Below are positions 49,151 to 62,605 of a DNA stretch of 64,000 nt, piece after piece (the stretch's first letter is position 1; the number at the start of each line of letters is the position of its first letter). The stretch is from assembly GCA_036785705.1 (NCBI GenBank), contig JAWUZG010000028.1:1426001-1490000 (forward strand), given 5' to 3'. The translations under genes were made by a program, and so were the position numbers. The notes beneath the pieces are model-generated. The model searched no databases and had not been told where the DNA came from. It was given only the letters and a program-made list of their open reading frames with translations. Origin of the DNA: Acanthornis magna. Lineage: Eukaryota > Chordata > Aves > Passeriformes > Acanthizidae.

Positions 49151-51561
49151 GTTCATCTCAGCTCCATGGCAGCAATGGTTTGCTGTGGCTCAGCCTTATG
49201 AGCTATTGCCATTTCTGATTCTGGGCCCCAGGGGCTTTAAGACTAAAAATTGTTCCAGTTATCACCATGGATATTCTTACAGGTGTAAAACTAATTGTGA
49301 AGTCTGGCACATTTAAGCCTTTACTGTTTCTAGCACTCATTTCTGACAGTTTTCCTGTGACATTTCAAATGTCTGATGTTTCCCTCTAGCTCTTCAAGGC
49401 TTTGGAGTTTGCTTTGAGCAAAAGAAGATTTAAAGCATCCAAAAGGAAGGATAGGAGTATCTTAATGCTTTCATTATAATATTTCAGGGAGGGGGTGGTT
49501 TTGGCCTTTTTATATTTCTTTTCTGTATTTGTCAATAGCATCTGCTCCAGCATTTCAAGCAGATTTCAGTCCAGGCAGACCTCAAAAGCAAATGCAAATT
49601 TCTCCCCAGGCTTTCTCTTTTGGAGGTACAGAGCTACATGAAATGGAAATGCAGCAGTGGAAAATGCCTGGTAACCTCAGCTCCAGTTGTACCACAGTCA
49701 TTAATTTGAAAGTGTTTATGACAAAAGTATGTACGTGTTCCTGATTTTCCATTAAAACAAGCTCAAACTCTCTATAAAAGAATGCAGCTGTAGTATTTTG
49801 GTCAAAGGAGAAAAGAAACCCATGCAGACTGAGCAATTACAGATGTTGCTGCAGTCACCAGACCCTAGATCTGAAGACCCTTGGTGGGGCAGAACCCACA
49901 GGAGGTTTACACAGGATCCCTGTGCCTGCTGCTTCCCTCCTGTTCTGGCAGAGGCAGAGGGAGAGGTCCAGCATCTGGGCAGCAGCAGGAGGTTTGCTAC
50001 TGCCCTTTGTCCCTTCTCAAGGGTATAAGCAGTGGTTTGCAGAGCCCAGTCTGCACAGTTTGTGTCTGTGAAGATGAATTCAAGTGTCCTGCAGTGCCTC
50101 TGGCTAAGGGGGACTAAAAAAGACTTTTATTTATAAGGCCAGCCCTTGGCAAAAGGAAAAGTATGAACTGCTAACAGTAACAAAACAGACATTTGTGCTT
50201 GTACCACGGTCACAGAAAAGGAATCTGGTGACAGCTGCTGCTGCTGACTGGTAGCGTGGTATGGGAAGTGGCTCTGGGGTGGATGGCTCTTCACATTTTC
50301 CCCCAAAAGTTCTGAATCCCTTATAAGCCATAGGGGTAGCAAGCGCAGCTCATCTCTTCCTCTCTTCCATCCCTCAGCCCTGCCTCACAGGAGAAGAATT
50401 CTGTGGTTTTTTGCACTTCTGGGAAGTCATGAGTCAGTTCTTCCCCCCTGTCTAACAGGTGGCTGCTGGCAGCCTTATCTCTCTGTGCCCTGGTGCCCAA
50501 GGATGGATATCCCAGCAAAACCCCAGATGGCTCCACTCCAGCCACATCCCAGTGATGTGCCCTCGGGCATTGCAAAGTTCAAATTCTGCCTGTGTCCCCT
50601 GCCCTCCTCTCAGGACAGGCAGGTTGGGTTATCCTGTGTTTCAGGGGAGCACAAGGAGACTTGAGCAGAGAGGAAAGAGGATGTTGGAATCTGCTTTAAA
50701 TAGTGTTTGACCTCTTGCATAAGAGACTGATTGTCCCAAGATAAGTTTATTGCATACACAGCTCTGAGATTTGCACAGATTGCTCATGGGATTATGTTTC
50801 ATGTGACTGTAGAATCCTATCTTTATTTGTTTGTAATTTATTGCTAAATCTTTCCTCATGTTTCTGTATAACCTGTATTAAATATGATTTGGTTTGGTTT
50901 TGTTTTTCAATTTCTTTAGGTGCCAGAAAAGAAAAGCAATATTTAAAAGAACAAACTTCTATTACTTTGTTCTTAGGGAAGCTGTAGAAATAAACAACCA
51001 CGTTGCCATAGACACATAAATGCTTTATAGTGAACCAAAGATTTCCACTTTTACTACTCTTATTGCTAGGCATGTTGGATCTAAGCACTTTATTGATACA
51101 GTTCCTCTGCTTGCTCTATATTAGCTTCTTCTTTTAAATTTTTTTTCTTTTTTTATATTTTTTTATTTGGGTGCAATCCCAGATAGAAGAGGAGACACAT
51201 GGAGAAAGCACTAAAGGTGTTATAGTGCTTCACAATGGCGTCTATGATAAAGTGGGGCTATTGAAGCAGCGTCTTTGTTCTGCTATGAACTGCAGCGCAA
51301 ACACTTGTCAGAACACATACAGTGAGTCATTGCAAACAAGAGTAATTAATTAAAACTGACATAGCCAAGGTTTAGGATCACAGTAACCCCATCTATTGTT
51401 CTTGCCTTGTTTATACTCTGCATTTGAGAGCAGTGTGGTTTGGAAGAGGCTTCTTCAAGGAGTGGGTAATTCTCACTGATTTCTGGACACTTTTTTATAT
51501 CTTCTGTTTGAGGGGCATGGATCAGTGCTAAAGCATTGGAATAACTATTAGGGAAGTCTTG

Positions 51562-51650
51562 CAGTTCCTGGGTCTGCCACTGACCTGCTGCATGACCTCC
51601 AGCCAGTTACTTACCCTGGTGAGGCAGGACCTGCATCCATTGGGCACCAT
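51562..51650 (+). repeat. MIR-like (CORE-SINE) relic
   Basis: 'GGGTCTGCCACTGACCTGCT', then 'GCATGACCTCCAGCCAGTTA', then 'CTTACCCTGGTGAGGCAG' matches the MIR core order (CTGCCACTTACTAGCTGTGTGACC, then AGTCACTTAACC, then TGAGCCTCAG). Confidence 0.6.
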
Positions 51651-53343
51651 AAAGGAATCAAGGCTGTGACTTTCATTTCTGGCTTCACTGTGGTGGGGCA
51701 GAATTAAATAATTTCTGCTTTTGGCCTAAAGTTTTGGGCTAAAAACAACCCATAGATAGAAACATGAGATTATTAATAATTAGTAGTGCAGTCATTAATT
51801 CTGACAGTGGCAACATTTGTGGGAGCATTGCTAATAACAAAAACAGACCCTGATTGTGCTTGTTTATGGTGGGCTAAAGGTCTCTCTCATTACAATATTT
51901 CACAGGCAGTGCCAGGAACTGATAATCACTATAATGCACATTTTTTCTTTTAGCTAAGAAAAGCTAATAAGCATCTGTAGTTTTGAAAATGTCAGATTGA
52001 GCCAAAGTGCATGCAATTAGATAAGGATAATGTAGCAGATAATAAGAAGATACATGATACTGGATGAGCAGTTATCAGACTGTTGTGCTTTGGCTGCTAA
52101 AGTGCTACGTGTCGTATAAAAGGAAGTGGTGTTTGGCTGAGGGAAAACATGCCAAGAGTTGTCAGAAATGGAAACGTGAGCTAATGTGGTAAAGTGACAA
52201 GGTTGGTCCTGGGGGAGTATAAACATGGATGTCGAGCTTTTGACAGATGGAAGGGTTGTCTGGGTCAAAAGTCATGTACTTGGGAGGGGGGAAAGGCCAC
52301 TGAGAATAAAAAGGAAGCAAATATGGAAATGAAGATGGGCAGAATGGAGTAATTTGTGGTTTCTATCTCTAAGGTTTCTTTTTTTCCTTTTTTCAAAGAC
52401 TGTCCGCCTCGTGTGTGGTGTCTGGGCTGTTCTGGCAGCTTTAGTGTGCTAAAACCTTTCTGAGACAACTTCTTTGCCCAAAAGGAGATACAGCCATGGT
52501 GCTCTCATTAAGAGGCTGGGTGTGAATTTTCAATCAGTGTCCTCAGTTTAATTTGCCTCTGGGGGAAAGAATAAGGCAGACTCTGGAAGTAAGATTAAAA
52601 ACAAGAGGATGAGAAACAGGCAAGGGACAACGAAGGGAAAGAAGAAAGAGGAAAGCCATGAGGCACAGATCTGGATGCCTGCTCTGCTAGAAGAGAAGGA
52701 ATTTTGCTTCTAATTTTTTTCTTTTTTTTTTGCTATAGGACAAAATATTTCTTGTGGTTGAGACAGAATCCATATTTTCCTTTTCCTCCTACTTAGCCTA
52801 ATGCAGGAGCCAGTTCTTGACAGGAGGGCCGGTTCTCTGTAATCTAGAAGAATAGGCATTTTAGTCTCATGTTTTTTCCTGAAATGTCTCTTCTACCCTT
52901 ATTCCACCTCTCATACATCCAGAGGAAAGAGATTGGAAGGCACTTCTCCTGTATTTTGGTTCTATGATAACTTTTACCAATTTATTTTTCTGTTTAGAAT
53001 TCACCAAGTATTTAATATCTTTATAAAATACCTGACAAAAAAGCTGTATAGTTCTCATCCTCTCCTCTTCTGTAATGTCTTTAAGAAGACATTCTATAAA
53101 TACTTAACTTGTGACTAGCTATGTAGTGTTGCACCTGCATTCTTAGGAAAAAAATATCGTTATCCTTACAAAATGTTTGAATTGTGAATAACAAATTCAT
53201 GGTATATTTGTTCAGAAAACATTGTCCCTTTAATTTTTGGTTTACACCAGAATATATCTTTTTTTTGGTGTGCTTTCAGCCTACATTAACTGTACTTGTA
53301 TTACAAGGTTGCATAGAAACGTGTGTTTGGAGAGGTCTCTAGG

Positions 53344-53430
53344 AGAATCATGGAATTTCAAAATGTTTTGAGTTGGGGGGAACCTTTAAGATCATCTTTC
53401 CCATGGGCAGGGACATCTTCATTCTCAGTG
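53344..53430 (-). mobile_element. CR1 LINE 3' end fragment
   Basis: The + strand 'AGAATCATGGAATTTCAAAA', then 'GAACCTTTAAGATCATCT', then 'CCCATGGGCAGGGACATCTT' is the reversed last 90 bp or so of CR1. It stops abruptly, followed by a G10 run near 53444-53453. Confidence 0.85.
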
Positions 53431-56400
53431 AGCATTTAAAATTGGGGGGGGGGTGTTAAAATTCCCTTCCCATGAACGTTCAAAGAATGTAACTTAACAC
53501 ATTCACAGGATGCAAATTCAGAGCACATATAAACATAGCCATAAGGGTTACTTCTGTTGTTGTTGTTTTGTTCTATTTTTACTATTTGGTCAACAGCAAG
53601 TTAAATGCTCCTGAGTAAGTTGTTCTTCTCCAGGCATTGGGCAAACTTCATCCTAGAGGAGAGGGAAAAAGAGGAAATCCACAGTCTTCTCTCATGCTGG
53701 GTCACAAAGGAGCACTTCCTTTCTCCCACAGACATGAGGGTGCTCATAACAACTGCACAGCTCTCTCCTTTTTGGATGAGCTGTAAGGACGTGCCTCATG
53801 GCACTGGGCAGAGAAGGTGAAGGTTAAGAGCAAGGTTAAAGCCAGTTTAATCACACTCTGTAAATCTGCATGTGAAATCCCTCAAATTATAAGCATGTTC
53901 CTTCTCTGTCTCTCCCCATCTGTGCTAAGCTGGAGCTCTTCTGGAAAGGGGCTTTTGGCAGACAGCACGTGGCCATTGGGCTGGAAGGATGTGAGAATGC
54001 CACCGTCAGCTTTTTAACGGTGCAGCTGAGTGTAAAATGTAGGGAGCAGCAGTGTGAATCGGAGGATTGAATTTTCTCTAAAAGTTCCACAAAAGGCGCC
54101 TCTTTTGCTGAAGACAGATTGTGCCAGTCCAACCTGAAAAACTGCAATTTAATTTGAAAGCACCGTTCTGCACTCCTTTCACCTGATCTCGGTTGGTGAC
54201 AAGCCATAAAATTTCTCTGTGGTCCGCTGGAGTTTAATAGATGAGAATTTCCTAACTTCATAAAATGATTAAAAGCACTCCAAATGTATACTATTAGCAA
54301 GGCTTCTGTGAGACAACTCAATCAGCAGGCTTCAGGGGCCTTTGTAGAAGGCTTGGGGAGCATTGCTTGAATGGCAGATTGCTGAGATAGGTAATAATTG
54401 AGGGAAAGACTGATAAACTGCAAGACTTAAAGTGACTTAAAGTAACTTAAAGAAAAAATGATAGTGGATGTGTGTGACAGAGGTTTCTTCCTGTTTGCCA
54501 CAATGCTGTGAAGATGAATTGTACAAGGATCAATGTCTCTAGCAGGGATAAGTGATAACTGTGGGGCTCATTTTGGCAGCAGCCCATTCCTGTGTTTTCC
54601 TTTAACCCAGCACCTTGGACAGCACTAAAAAAGCAGAAAGAAGCAGTTTGGTTTTGTGTGTACTGCCTGTATCTCATCTAGAAAACTCATCTTCCTCCAG
54701 CATGTTGGATCATAAACCAAAAACTGAATCCACTTTCAACAAATGTTTGTAAGCAATGAACCATTTCAGGACTGTTCTGTTCTGCTCAAGGCATTTCTAC
54801 AAACAGACAAAGGATGATTTATTGACTGATTGTAAAATACATGTTGGGCATTAGGGATTGCCTTTCCTCTCTCCCTCTCCCCCCTTTCATACAGGCTGGC
54901 TATGACTTTCCAAACAACCAACAAAATGTGACTCTTCTGTTTTTCTGTTCTATTTGCTTTCCTGAATGCCAAGCAGAGGCTAGTTAAGGGGTAAATGGGC
55001 AACCATTTGGAAAATGAGCCTCTTAACATCAGTTTGGAGACTCCAGATTTCTAAGACTGGGTGAAGAAATCTGGTGGTCACTTATAATCAAAGAGGTTAT
55101 TTGAGAGTTTGTCTATTGACATTGCTGAACTTTCTGATGAAAACTTAGAATATATCTCATAGTCAGTGCTTGCTTCTCTTTTCTTTCTCTGGAGCACTCC
55201 AGCAAGGTACAGCACCGAAAGATGTTCCTTACATCACAGTGACAATCTTCGGAGTTTCCAAATGTAAATTTGTGTGCTTACTAAAAGGCAAAGAGGGTTT
55301 TTATACTTAATAGGCCTTATCTCTTATCAAAGCAGGAGATTAGAATTTTCCATGACTTTCCCTTTTGTTGATAATGGCTGGAATAGAGAATCTGTCTATT
55401 TATCTAGCAGAAAGTTTCATTGTCAGACCGAGGCATTTCCAGCATTTTTCTTGGTCAGCTTCAATAATCACTGATTCTCATTTATTCAGGTCAATGGGCC
55501 CTTCTCTGGAGACAGTAAAGTTTTTTAAAATGAAGGATATTGTTGGAATAAGAATTGATGGCTCTAATCTGGTCATAAATTGTTTTAGGCAGGAAATAAG
55601 ATTTTTAAGATCTTAACCATTGAAGTATTGAAATAGTCTTCCAGAAAGACTGGGTGAAGATAGAAGTTATATCTAACTTTAGGCTAGATCTCAGAAACCC
55701 TACTTTTATGGGATTATATACCTGCTCTTGGAAGAAGAGAAAACATAGGGTCCACTTCTGCAAATAATCTATTGAAATTTTGCATGAGCCCATGAAGAGG
55801 TCTCTGCCTTCAGCTACATAACTGAAACTGAGTTTTGATTATGCAGGTTAAACATCTATTCAAAGAATCTCCTGAAGAGGCAAAGGTTATCAGAATCAGT
55901 GTTTGTAAAAAAAAAAAACCAAACCATAATCACAGTTAAATGGTTTATTCAGGGCTGAATCCATCCTTTGCACATATTTTTAAGATGGTTCAGTCAGGTT
56001 TATTTGAGGTCCCTTGATTGCTGCATTTCAAACAAGTTGTGTCAGTTGTATATGATATTTCTCTAAGCATTTCTAGCTACCTCCCCTGTAGGCCAAACAC
56101 TCTTCCATTTCAAGAGGCAAGATGTCAAGAGCTCTGTCACTAGGAGGGCAGCAGCATCTACAGACATTTACACTGCAAATGTTCTGTGTTCGAAAATCTA
56201 ATTCAGAGTAGTTCTTTTTCTCTTATTGTTGTAGAATTGTGTGTTCTTTTTATGCTTTGCTTTAGTGTTTCCACACAGAGTCCCACAGTCCTTTATAGAC
56301 AGTAGCTTTGCCTATCTCCATAACAAAGACAGTTTGCAGAGGAAAGCATATGGATGAGAAACTCTTGGAAGAATATCAGACAGTTTGTTTTTTTGTTACA

Positions 56401-58967
56401 GGACCACTGTAGGGTATGAACATTATCTCCAGACTATGTGAGTTGCAGATTTTGGTATCTGAAGAGAATTTAGTAGCTCAATACATTCAAATGCTTGAAA
56501 ACACTGAGCTGAGTTTGAGCAACCTTACTCACTATTTTTTTAATACAAATCAGCTGCAGGCCACAGGAGCAGAGTGCTCATGTGGCAGAATTGCCCAGCT
56601 GTAGCCACCCAAGTTCATAAAGTCTCTCTGTGACTCACAAAACACAGGGCAGAGCAAGAGTTCACTCCATGTAGGGACACACCTGTGCCCTTTAACGGCT
56701 CATTGCACTGTGTGGGTTCAGAGTGAGTTTAACATGCCATGGAAGGTTTGAATAACAAAACATAAATTGTTTTAGAGACCCCACCTGGAGGAGCAAAATT
56801 GCCCATTATTGTGTGGCATCTGTCCGGTGAGAAGTCCGGGATTGGCTCTCAGCCTTGTTCCAAACCCCGTCTCCCAGGATGAGCTCTTGGCTGTTGCTGC
56901 AGGCTCAGGAGAGGTCTGCTCTCTCTTGTCCTTTCTGAACGCAGGAAACATGGGAGAGTTCAAAAGAAAACTGAGGAAAAGTGAACATGGCTGGGTGGTG
57001 GAGGTGGGATGTAGGGCTCTGCTCCTCAGCAGATGATGAGTGTAAAAATTACCCAAGAAGGGGCACCACAGGCAATGCCAGGCAATTCCTGTTTTTTTCT
57101 CCCCCTCACTATCCCTAGTGCTGATTTTTCAAGCTCACATTGGGCTCAAAATATTGCCAATGTAAGAACAGCTTGTGAGCAGCTGTGCCCTTCACTGTGT
57201 CTGGCCCCGAGCACTTGTGAGAACTTGACCCACGGCACAGACTGGTGTAATGCAGCCACTTCTCCAAATCAAGTGATGACACGCATATGTGTGAAGATGT
57301 TTAATGTAGCAAGACTGCCCTGAGGCAGCAAATTCCTTGCCAATTATTCCAGCACTGGGAGAGGAGAAGGGTCCTCTCCCTTTTTGAGCAGTGCAGGAGG
57401 GGAACAGCAAAAGTGGTGCTTTCTGGTGGGGGCTGAGGGAAAACGGTGATGGGGATGCTCTCTCAGCGTGGTTAGAGGCAAAGGATGCAGGTGACAACTT
57501 TGCACAGGTGCAGAGCAGTGGATTGGGTGCACAGGACAGCAGTGGTGTTGGTGGGGTGGAAATTGCCAAAGTAATCTCCAGGTATCTCATCCCAGCAGCA
57601 GAGGGAAGGCAAGCTGCATGTGAGCACTAAGTCAGCCAAACCCATGACTGTGGCATGTGACTGGGAGTTAGAAAGCTGGTTTCTCTTCCTATGTGGCATT
57701 TAATTTTTTGGGAACATTTAAATCCCTGGGTTGTATTGGGCAGATTTTCCAGAAGATTTTGGTTATGCAATGAAAGCCATCTGATATTGTTTCTACACTG
57801 CTGTTAAGATGAAGTGTTCTTGTTATATCCTGTAATCTTACTTGAGCTTTCTGTTCTTGATGGTTTTTCTAAGCCTCAGGCTAAAAGGCATTGTGATAGA
57901 AATTATTCACCCAACAAAATGTCCAAACTGTGAAGCACTAAAACTCTTCCCTTTTTTCTCTACTTCTCAAGGCAGCAAGGATCAAGCAGTAGAGCTTACA
58001 CTGCTTGGAAGTGCTAATATGTGTTGAAGACTCAGGATTTTTATGGTTATTCGAGCTGGAATTTCACATGCCACCAAACACACAGTCGATGCAAATCAGT
58101 GCCTCCCCAGGGCCGTGTCTGCCCAAGGGATGAGGTCCCTTGTGCCAGAGCTGCATGTGCAGGGCTCGGTGCAATGCTCTTGTGGGGGAGCCGAGGGTAC
58201 CACAAACACTTTGTTGCGCTGATGCAGTGCAAGCTTTCAGCTGCTGATCATTCATATTAGTCAGAACTGATTTATCTGCTGATTACTCACCCTGCTGGAA
58301 ACCTCCAGTTGCTGATAGAGATTTTTCAGGGCTCCTTTACGAACCCCTGCATGGTATTACAATATATATCAGAGAAATCACCACCATGTCAAGCACTCAA
58401 AAATATCAACAGTGCTGGACTTATGGTTGCGAGTGAATCCCTTCATTTGTTTTTTCTTGTATTCATTACTCTAATTTCCTTGTGTGCCTTGTGTATCTTT
58501 AAGTGATTGAGTGTCACTGTGGTTGTGTTTGGTTTTTTTGCAAAGGACCCCTCTTCCAATGCTCACAGTCATTTAATGAAAAGCTTTTCAATGTTTCATT
58601 TTCTGCCTACTGTTTAATGTATGGCCCTAGGCCTTAGTCTTCATTCTCTTCAGATGCTGTTTAATTCTCTCTAGGTCTCTTTTCTAGCATTTACTGCCAC
58701 AATCTTTGAATGCTTCTCAAAACCTAATGGATTTGTTTTCATGGGACAGCTGCTAAACATGAGGAGGGGCTTATTCCCCTGAGTCGAGGAACAATTCTTA
58801 ATGTATCGTGAACCCTGAGATGTAAAGAGTATTTTTGTGAGAGTCTAAAACATGGATCTGTGACCTCAGTGGCAGTGCTGAACCTCAGCATTTCTCAAAT
58901 AGTATCAGAAGTCCCAGAGGTGAACATTTGTGAAGTAAGTAACACTGTAGTGCTCACTTAGCAAAAT
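53431..58967. other. DPP6 intron 1, no exon seen
   Basis: Unique intronic DNA. A three-copy 10-bp repeat (ACTTAAAGTG type) lies at 54424-54452. Frames of 95-144 codons near 53887 and 57033-57699 overlap on both strands and resemble no known protein. Confidence 0.5.
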
Positions 58968-59060
58968 TCAGCTTAAATGTTTTGCCCAGCATCACAGAAT
59001 CTGGCTGTGTGAGAGACAGGGAAATCATCTGTGTCTTCAGCATGTCTTGCTTAGTCATGG
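58968..59060 (-). repeat. MIR-like relic
   Basis: 'TTAAATGTTTTGCCCAGCAT', then 'CACAGAATCTGGCTGTGTGA', then 'GAGACAGGGAAAT' follows the reversed amniote MIR order (TTAAGTGACTTGCCCAAGGTCACACAG, then GGCAGAGCAGGGAA). Confidence 0.5.
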
Positions 59061-62000
59061 AATTGTCTCTCCTCCATTTTTCCAGCTCAGTACTTCATTT
59101 ACTGTGCTGCTGCTTTCCAGTCATGCATGTCACCATGGGCCCCACTAATTCCCTCACGAGGCCTTTGCATTAGAAATCCCTGTGTGCTTGAGGACGAGGC
59201 TAAATAAAGGTTGCATTGGATTGTATCAGCTCTATAGAGGCCCCCAAAATTCTGCCGTGCTTGGTATTAAAGCAAGACTTACAGGGAGAAGTAATATTTT
59301 TTGTTAGGGTAACGTCTTGTGGGTAAAAAAACTTCCAAGTGCACGAGCCCTTCAGGTTCCTCTTACATGAGCTGACTTCCTCCTAAAAACTACATCTCTT
59401 CGGTGTCCTCAGTCTACAGAAACAGCCCCATCTAACGAAAGTGAGCAGGAAAACAAGAGGTGGCATCACATGTCAGTAAATGGAGTCCCCAGTGGTTCAT
59501 TAGTAGATTAAATGCAGGAGAGTAACCACAGACCTTTGAGTTAATGGAGTAACAGAAAATAATTTTGTTTTCATTATCTCTAAAAATGGGGAAATAACTC
59601 CCTTTTCTCTCTAGTGTCATAGCTGTCAGAATGCAGGAAATATGTAATGAACTGGGAATGCTGAATTCTTTTCTGATAGAAAATGGTGTATTTTAGTAAT
59701 TTCTACCTGGCTCATTAGGAAATTAGATCAACAGTTTTGACACCTTTCCACTGTCTGTCCCCCTTTCATATGCATCTGACCATCTTCTGCAACATCCATT
59801 AACAATACTTTATTTTGGTAGAACTTACCTTTCTGTTGGTATTCATACAGCTCCTGGCACAGAGGGGATGTGGTTTGCAGTGGGGTAATTAGGTAAATTT
59901 AGTTGAGCTGTTTTCCAAATAAACTGATTTCTTTCTAAATTCTCTGCTTTCAGTTTACATAAAACTGTCAAGGTTGTCCTGACTTTAGGGACAGTTTTGG
60001 CAATGACAGTTTTATTTAGACTAAATTGAAATAGAAGAAGGGAGTTGTAGCAATCTGTTCAGATGGGTGAAACTATCTTTCAGAAAGTTTCCTAATCACA
60101 AATACATAGGACTTTCTGGGTCTGCCTTTTGGAAGTCCTACCACCTTGTAAAGATAATTAAACAGTCCTGGGAGCAAAGTTTTAAACCTGGGTATCCAAC
60201 TTTCCAAGAGTGTGCTAGACCCCCATGGCTGAGAATTCTCTGACCTACATAATCATTTAAGCTGATCCGTGCAAAGTGGATCTGCTCACATGGAAAAGAA
60301 TGATAGTATCCTCTCCAAACATATTTCCAAAATCTTTAGCCTGGGATATAGAAGGATGAAATTCCAGGGGATCCAGCAGTAGAACAAAAAGAAACTAAGC
60401 TGAAAGAAAAATTATCCACAAGAACATAAAGCACAACTATTGTTTTCATGTTCCTTCTTGTTCTCATGAATACTATTCTGGAATTTTGTATTATTCTGGT
60501 TGTCACTTCAAAGAGTTTTCCTCTACTGAAGCTATTCAAAAGATGTTTATCTTTTTGTATCCTTGGTGTTTTTATTTTTGAGAAAGAATAATTGAAATCT
60601 TGTCTCCCATTCATCTTTCTGCTCTGTGTGATACTGTATCTGTGTTGAGTTTAGGCAGAACTTCACAGCTGATGTAACATACTTAGAGGATTTTCCTACT
60701 TTTAATAAGACAGAACATCCTTAGGGCTTTAGAAGAGTTCCCAGAGGAGTCAATAGGAAGAAATGTTCATCATTGCTTAGTGAAAAACAGGAGTCCTCCT
60801 GCTAAGAGAGAAATGCAGCACCACAGGATTTTTTATTCTATTGCTTTATATTATAAAAGATCTGCTTCCAAATTCTGAGGCTGGAGAAACTTCAGGTACC
60901 TGGAAAATAGAAATTTTCCTTGTGTTGAGTGGCTCAAAGGACTAAATTTGATGAGGAAAATTAAAAGAAATGGGTTTATGAATGAATGCAGAGGGAATTA
61001 TTCATGTGTGTGCTCTGAGGACATAAATGTATTTTGGGAAGAAGATTTGCATGGAGTTGGCCACAAGCTTGGTCTGTTTGGGTGGAAGGTTAGTAAGGGT
61101 GAGATTCACGAGGCTGTTAAGAATTTTTTCTGTAAAGAAAGGTCAATTTCAGTTTGTAGCCTGTAAATATTTAGTGATTTATCATCAGTAACAATAAATT
61201 ATGGATTTAAGATCAAACAGGGCAGTACTTAGTGCTACGTCCTATGCTAAAAGGAATACTTCTGAACTACTTGGAGAGATATCACAGATCACTGTTTTCC
61301 ATTATTATGTTCAGTTCATCTGATCCCCTGGCCACAAGAATCTGCTGGATTAGAACTGTGCTTTCAGGTTCAGATAATAAACCAGTAAAGAGTTTGTAGC
61401 TCTGAGAGCACCAGGCAGTTCAATATTCTCCAGTCACCCTGAGCTCCTCTGTTGGAAAGAACAGGAGTTTGTTGCATTGCTGGAAAAGTGTTGGCATATT
61501 TATTGCAAGTGAGGGCAGCTTGCAAACCTGATGTTTACAATGATCTTGCACCTACCTGGTAAAGCAGAAATCACAGAGTTTAGGCTCATGAGCTGTTCGG
61601 TGGCAGCTCTCAGGCAGTAAATGCCCTGTAAAGGCTAAACTAACCCAAATTACCTCACATTTCCATGGGCTAAAAGTACGTGTAAAGAAAGTTATTGCAC
61701 ATCAGTGACCAAGTGGGAGTTTTATTGCTTGCTGCAGCTTGTCTGTTGGCACCTGAGCCCCAAGGAGCAGTCCATCCTTTAGAGATCCTGAGCCCCAAGG
61801 AACAATCCATCCTTTAGCCTGTTTGTGCCTCTCCCGGTGGAGCCTTGATCTGTGAGTGGCACTATGACAGCACAGTGATGGACTGGTCAGTGTGGGTGAG
61901 AACAATTTGCTCTGCTGCCTCAAATCTCAGACTAAACTTGTGATCTTCCCTTGAATTTTTAGTGTATAAATCTTCAGTATCCCTGTCTCTATCCTAGTCA

Positions 62001-62406
62001 TGTTCTATATTTCCTGACTAATGATGACCTGTTGCTTTATTTCAAAATAGTGTATATTTCTCTTCTTCCCTGAGACTGGTAGGAGGCTCTCATCTCTGCA
62101 GATGGACAGCTCATACTCTTTCTGCCCCTTCCCAGAACAAATGTCTGAGTATCTATGTGCTGATCACATCTGCAAGATCTGTCCTTCACCCAGAATTCAT
62201 AAGGGTACGTTCCTGACATGACATTTCATCATGTCAGACTAGACTAGACTGCAATAAGTTAAGAAATGGTGCAATTAATACTGAGGTGTTTGGCTACTGG
62301 ATGGTAGAATTAATAGCAATCATCCAATCTCTTGGAGTCATTCTGGTATGGATGGGTGTGTTGTGACCTGTGAGCACAGGTCAGATGTGATCCATGGAAC
62401 ACTTCC
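59061..62406. other. DPP6 intron 1, no exon seen
   Basis: Unique intronic DNA with a 35-bp tandem duplication at 61752-61819. Confidence 0.5.
61752..61819. repeat. 35-bp tandem duplication
   Basis: The segment beginning CCTGAGCCCCAAGGA occurs at 61752 and again at 61787, with few differences over about 31 bp. Confidence 0.9.
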
Positions 62407-62605
62407 TTCCATCCATCCATCCATCCATCCATCCATCCATCCATCCATCCGTCCGTCCGTCCGTCCATCCGTCCGTCCGTCCATCCATCCACCCACCCAT
62501 CCATCCATCCATCCACCCACCCATCCATCCATCCACCCACCCACCCATCCATCCATCCATCCATCCATCCATCCATCCATCCATCCATCCATCCATCCAC
62601 CCATC
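62407..62605 (+). repeat. (ATCC)n microsatellite with GTCC and ACCC variants
   Basis: About 200 bp of uninterrupted 4-bp register. Pure ATCC blocks flank an interior with GTCC (near 62449-62484) and ACCC (near 62491-62545) variants. It keeps long frames open (Ile-His-Pro-Ser on +, Met-Asp-Gly-Trp on -), which are artefacts. Confidence 0.98.

Larger units (their letters stand above)
48119..53343. other. DPP6 intron 1, no exon seen
   Basis: Unique intronic sequence with two MIR-like relics listed separately. Frames of 80-100 codons around 49529-51088 have no recognisable domain. Confidence 0.5.

Noticed and set aside
53887..54321. 144-codon minus-strand frame in intron 1
   Set aside because: No recognisable domain and no supporting splice signals; length is within what a 64-kb window can give by chance.
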